A stretch of 13,919 nucleotides of DNA from a bacterium (GTDB taxonomy: Bacteria; Pseudomonadota; Gammaproteobacteria; Burkholderiales; Methylophilaceae): contig DAIDAS010000006.1 of NCBI GenBank assembly GCA_027310505.1, positions 1-13,919 of the forward strand, written 5' to 3'. The translations under genes and the position numbers were made by a program. The notes beneath the pieces were generated by a model. The model saw only the letters and a program-made list of their open reading frames with translations, was not told where the DNA came from and did no database searches. This document shows positions 11,184-13,919 of this stretch, piece after piece (positions within the stretch are counted from its first letter, which is position 1; each line of letters opens with the position of its first letter).

Positions 11184-13919
11184 ATGTTATCAATTGCCCC
11201 ACTCGGCATGGCCAGTGACGCCAGCGCGACATACTGCCAAAGCCAGGTCTCGGAAGAAGCCAAAATCGAAGGCTACTACCATGGCCACGGCGAGCCCGCA
11301 GGGCAATGGCAAGGTAACGGCATTGCCGCCCTTGGGCTTGAAGCTGGTCGGCGCGTTACCGATAAGGATTTTGCCGCGATTCTGCGTGGCTTTCACCCCG
11401 AAACCGGGGAGGCCCTGGTTCAAGGCGCGGGTGACAGCCATCGGGCAGGCTGGGATTTGACTTTCTCGGCCCCCAAAAGCGTATCTGCCATCTGGGCAGT
11501 CGCGCAAGCTGACATGCCAGAACTTCATGCCGACATGTCCAAGATGCAGCAGGCGGCGGTAGCTAAAGCCTTGCAACACCTCGAACAGGAAGCCGCCTAT
11601 ACTCGGCGCGGCAAAGGTGGTGCCGAAAAGGAAAAACTTTCCGGCCTGATCACAAGCCAATACGAGCACTGCGATACACGCGAGCTTGATCCAGACTTGC
11701 ATACCCACATGCTGGTCATGAACCTTGCGCAGCGTGCGGATGGCACGTGGGGAAGCATTGACCCCCAGCGCCTGTACCAATGGAAAATGGCCGCTGGCGC
11801 GATCTACCGGGCCGAACTCGCCGCACAGTTACAAGCACATGGCTTCAAAATCGAGGCTGACCGCGACAGCTTCCGTATTGCAGGTGTCCCGCAAGATCTG
11901 TGCGACACCTGGAGCAAACGTCGCGCCCAAATCTCCGATGCTCTGGAAAAATCCGGCCACAACAGTGCCAAGGCAGCCGAAATAGCCAATCTAGGCACCC
12001 GGAAAACCAAGCAGGAAGCCAAAAGCCGTGACGAACTGTTTGCTAAATGGCAAACCGAGGCTGAAGAGCTAGGCTTCACGCCGGAGACCATCAACAGGCT
12101 AATGCAAGGTCAGGCCGCCGAGCAACCCCAGTCCAATACTGCTAATTCTGCTGCAACTGCCGAGATTAAATCGCAGCTTGAGGCCCCGCGCATGCTGAGT
12201 TACAGGGAGTGGTGCGAGGTGCAGCTTTCCCATCGAGAACATTGGGACGATTGGTTTGAGCGTGCCTACAACGACCCCGAGCAGCGCGAAATGCTGATGG
12301 AGTCTGAGTATTGCAATTACCAGGAAGGCATGACCGACGAAATCGCAGTCTGGGAAGACGAACATCAAGCGACACCAGCTCATACCGAACAGGCTATGGC
12401 TGTTGACGTGACCGACCAGGATGAACAGGCAGTCACCGAAGATGAACCTGTAAGCATCTATGACAAGCTAACTCAAAACGAATCGACTTTTACTATTCAG
12501 AATTTGTGGCGGGCCGTGGCCGTTGAGCAGCAGCATCTTGGTCAAGGATATTCAACTATTCAAACTCGCGTTGATGAACTCCTGGCAGACCAGGAAATAA
12601 TCACCTTGTGTCACAACGAAACGGGCGAGCGGCGTTTCACGACCCGCTCCATGCTGCAAATTGAGCGCGGCATGGCACACGATGCTGAGTCTATGGCAGA
12701 AAACACCGCTCATGCACTCGATGGCGCTGTCGTGGATCAATCACTACTCGACTTTGCCAAAGATAAGGGTTTTAGCTTGTCGGTTGAGCAGCAGGCCGCC
12801 GTGCGCCACATTACCCAGGAAAGCGGGGCTATCGCACTTGTGCGTGGTGCTGCTGGCTCCGGTAAATCAACCATGGCGGCGGCGGCCAGGCTCGCTTGGG
12901 AGTCTGCTGGCTACCAAGTGCGTGGCTGTGCACTATCTGGCAAGGCTGGGTCGGGCTTGCAGGAAGGTTCTGGTATCAAGTCACAGACCATCCATTCCTT
13001 ACTGATGGAAATTGCCAAATATGATTTGACCCTTGCAAAAAAGCAGGAGTCCGCAGACAAGGCTGAGCGCGCTTATCAAGGCTCACTGTACAGGGGACAT
13101 CAACCGTCCCAAAAACTTATCGACTGGCGCGATAGAACTAAGCAGGAGTTGGCTGATTGGCAGTCTCGTAAATTCACCGAAAAAACGGTTTTGGTCGTTG
13201 ATGAGGCTGGGATGGTTGGTTCCCGTCAAATGCAGCGCCTGCTTGATACCGTCAAAAGCGCAGGTGCCAAAATCGTGTTGATTGGCGATGAACTGCAATT
13301 GCAGGCCGTGGATGCAGGTGGTGCATTCCGCGCTCTGCAAAAAACCCTCAGTGCTGCAATGCTTAAAAATAACAAAATTAAATCCGTTAGAGCGGAACTT
13401 AATGAGGTGCGGCGCCAGCGTAACGCTGATGATAAGCAAGCGGCCAATGACATCGCTGCAGGCAATGCTGTTGAGGCTATTACCAACTACGCATCGCGCG
13501 GCAGGATCACTGTCGAGGAAACCGCCGAGCAGACGAAGCAACGCATAGTTGCTGATTGGCTTGCTGACGAAACAAGTCAATCCAATAAGATCATGCTTTC
13601 AAGCACCCGTGCAGACGTGCGAGACCTAAACGACATGGCGCGTCAGCACATGCATGTTGGACATCGCCTTGTTAACGAGCACGAAATAACTACCGGAACC
13701 GGTGGCAAACTGGCCTTTGCTGAAGGCGACAGAGTTCTTTTTACGCAAAATTCTGCATTGCTTGGCGTCAGAAATGGCATGTTGGGCTACGTTCGTAGAA
13801 TCGAATTGACCAATGATGGTGATTTGCTTTTCAAGGTGCAACTGGACGGCGTAAATGGCCAATACGTTACCTTCAATGCAACAGGTGGTAAGGACAAGTA
13901 CAACCACCTGGATCATGGC
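11184..13919 (+). CDS. MobF conjugative relaxase-helicase (TrwC/TraI type), runs off the right edge
   Basis: 912 codons are open to the window end. The ATG follows the coupling-protein TAA with no gap, with GGAGGA (11168-11173) as ribosome site. Residues 1-300 are the relaxase: candidate nicking Tyr17, further tyrosines Y31-Y32, AGWDLTFSAPKSVS, and the metal-binding histidines H162, H173 and H175 (EHCDTRELDPDLHTH). Residues 333-422 are an acidic, Trp-rich insertion. A RecD-like helicase follows, with Walker A GAAGSGKST (555-563), Walker B VLVVDEAGM (669-677) and LIGDELQLQAVDAGGAFR. The protein would nick oriT, stay bound to the 5' end, unwind the strand and be exported with it. Tyr17 is followed by Cys rather than a second Tyr, and the gap to the next Tyr pair (14 residues) is longer than in TrwC or F TraI, as I recall them. 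MobF relaxases are usually about 950-1750 aa, so little to much may be missing. Confidence 0.93.
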   Translation, partial: MLSIAPLGMASDASATYCQSQVSEEAKIEGYYHGHGEPAGQWQGNGIAALGLEAGRRVTDKDFAAILRGFHPETGEALVQGAGDSHRAGWDLTFSAPKSVSAIWAVAQADMPELHADMSKMQQAAVAKALQHLEQEAAYTRRGKGGAEKEKLSGLITSQYEHCDTRELDPDLHTHMLVMNLAQRADGTWGSIDPQRLYQWKMAAGAIYRAELAAQLQAHGFKIEADRDSFRIAGVPQDLCDTWSKRRAQISDALEKSGHNSAKAAEIANLGTRKTKQEAKSRDELFAKWQTEAEELGFTPETINRLMQGQAAEQPQSNTANSAATAEIKSQLEAPRMLSYREWCEVQLSHREHWDDWFERAYNDPEQREMLMESEYCNYQEGMTDEIAVWEDEHQATPAHTEQAMAVDVTDQDEQAVTEDEPVSIYDKLTQNESTFTIQNLWRAVAVEQQHLGQGYSTIQTRVDELLADQEIITLCHNETGERRFTTRSMLQIERGMAHDAESMAENTAHALDGAVVDQSLLDFAKDKGFSLSVEQQAAVRHITQESGAIALVRGAAGSGKSTMAAAARLAWESAGYQVRGCALSGKAGSGLQEGSGIKSQTIHSLLMEIAKYDLTLAKKQESADKAERAYQGSLYRGHQPSQKLIDWRDRTKQELADWQSRKFTEKTVLVVDEAGMVGSRQMQRLLDTVKSAGAKIVLIGDELQLQAVDAGGAFRALQKTLSAAMLKNNKIKSVRAELNEVRRQRNADDKQAANDIAAGNAVEAITNYASRGRITVEETAEQTKQRIVADWLADETSQSNKIMLSSTRADVRDLNDMARQHMHVGHRLVNEHEITTGTGGKLAFAEGDRVLFTQNSALLGVRNGMLGYVRRIELTNDGDLLFKVQLDGVNGQYVTFNATGGKDKYNHLDHG

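Noticed and set aside
11190..11780. Minus-strand open frame of 196 codons opposite the relaxase
   Set aside because: The plus strand encodes the conserved relaxase domain with intact motifs here; the antisense frame is a by-product of codon bias.

Overview
The window joins two unlike regions and most likely comes from a betaproteobacterium. The basis is the close resemblance of the cyanophycin genes at the left to betaproteobacterial versions, as I recall them, plus the moderate-to-high GC and codon use. No rRNA, tRNA, CRISPR array, transposase or integrase gene is visible.

Left region (1-3561): a cyanophycin locus. The 5' part of a cyanophycin synthetase gene runs leftward off the window. 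Divergent from it is a two-gene operon: an ABC transporter with an extra N-terminal domain and a zinc ribbon, then a DUF1854 protein whose start overlaps the transporter stop. This trio is a known neighbourhood (cyanophycin metabolism-associated ABC transporter and DUF1854 protein). A clear intrinsic terminator closes it at 3535-3561.

Middle region (3562-6485): sparse and rich in dyads. It holds a small two-helix membrane protein behind a possibly leaderless promoter, an AlpA-type regulator overlapping a putative phage/plasmid-type replication protein, a leftward small membrane protein flanked by two 24-bp near-identical repeats, and about 830 bp without a gene. That gap contains a 22-bp perfect palindrome, a hairpin with a 14-bp stem, a second strong hairpin, and an AT-rich stretch with nested inverted repeats. 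One of these resembles the hairpin next to the R388 nic site, so this is my best candidate for oriT (possibly also an origin of replication).

Right region (6486-13919): a tightly coupled rightward conjugation operon in which successive genes overlap by four bases or are 0-3 bases apart. Its order is a ribbon-helix-helix protein, an unknown 186-aa protein, two exported proteins (158 and 410 aa, the second perhaps TraW-like), a VirD4/TraD-type coupling ATPase, and a MobF (TrwC/TraI) relaxase-helicase that runs off the right edge. Apart from the three inserted genes, the order matches trwA-trwB-trwC of R388. The RHH protein and relaxase would process oriT, and the coupling ATPase would hand the nucleoprotein to a type IV secretion channel encoded elsewhere.

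The AlpA and replication genes plus the transfer operon suggest an integrative conjugative element or integrated plasmid next to the cyanophycin locus. Neither integrase nor attachment sites can be seen, so the exact junction is not defined.
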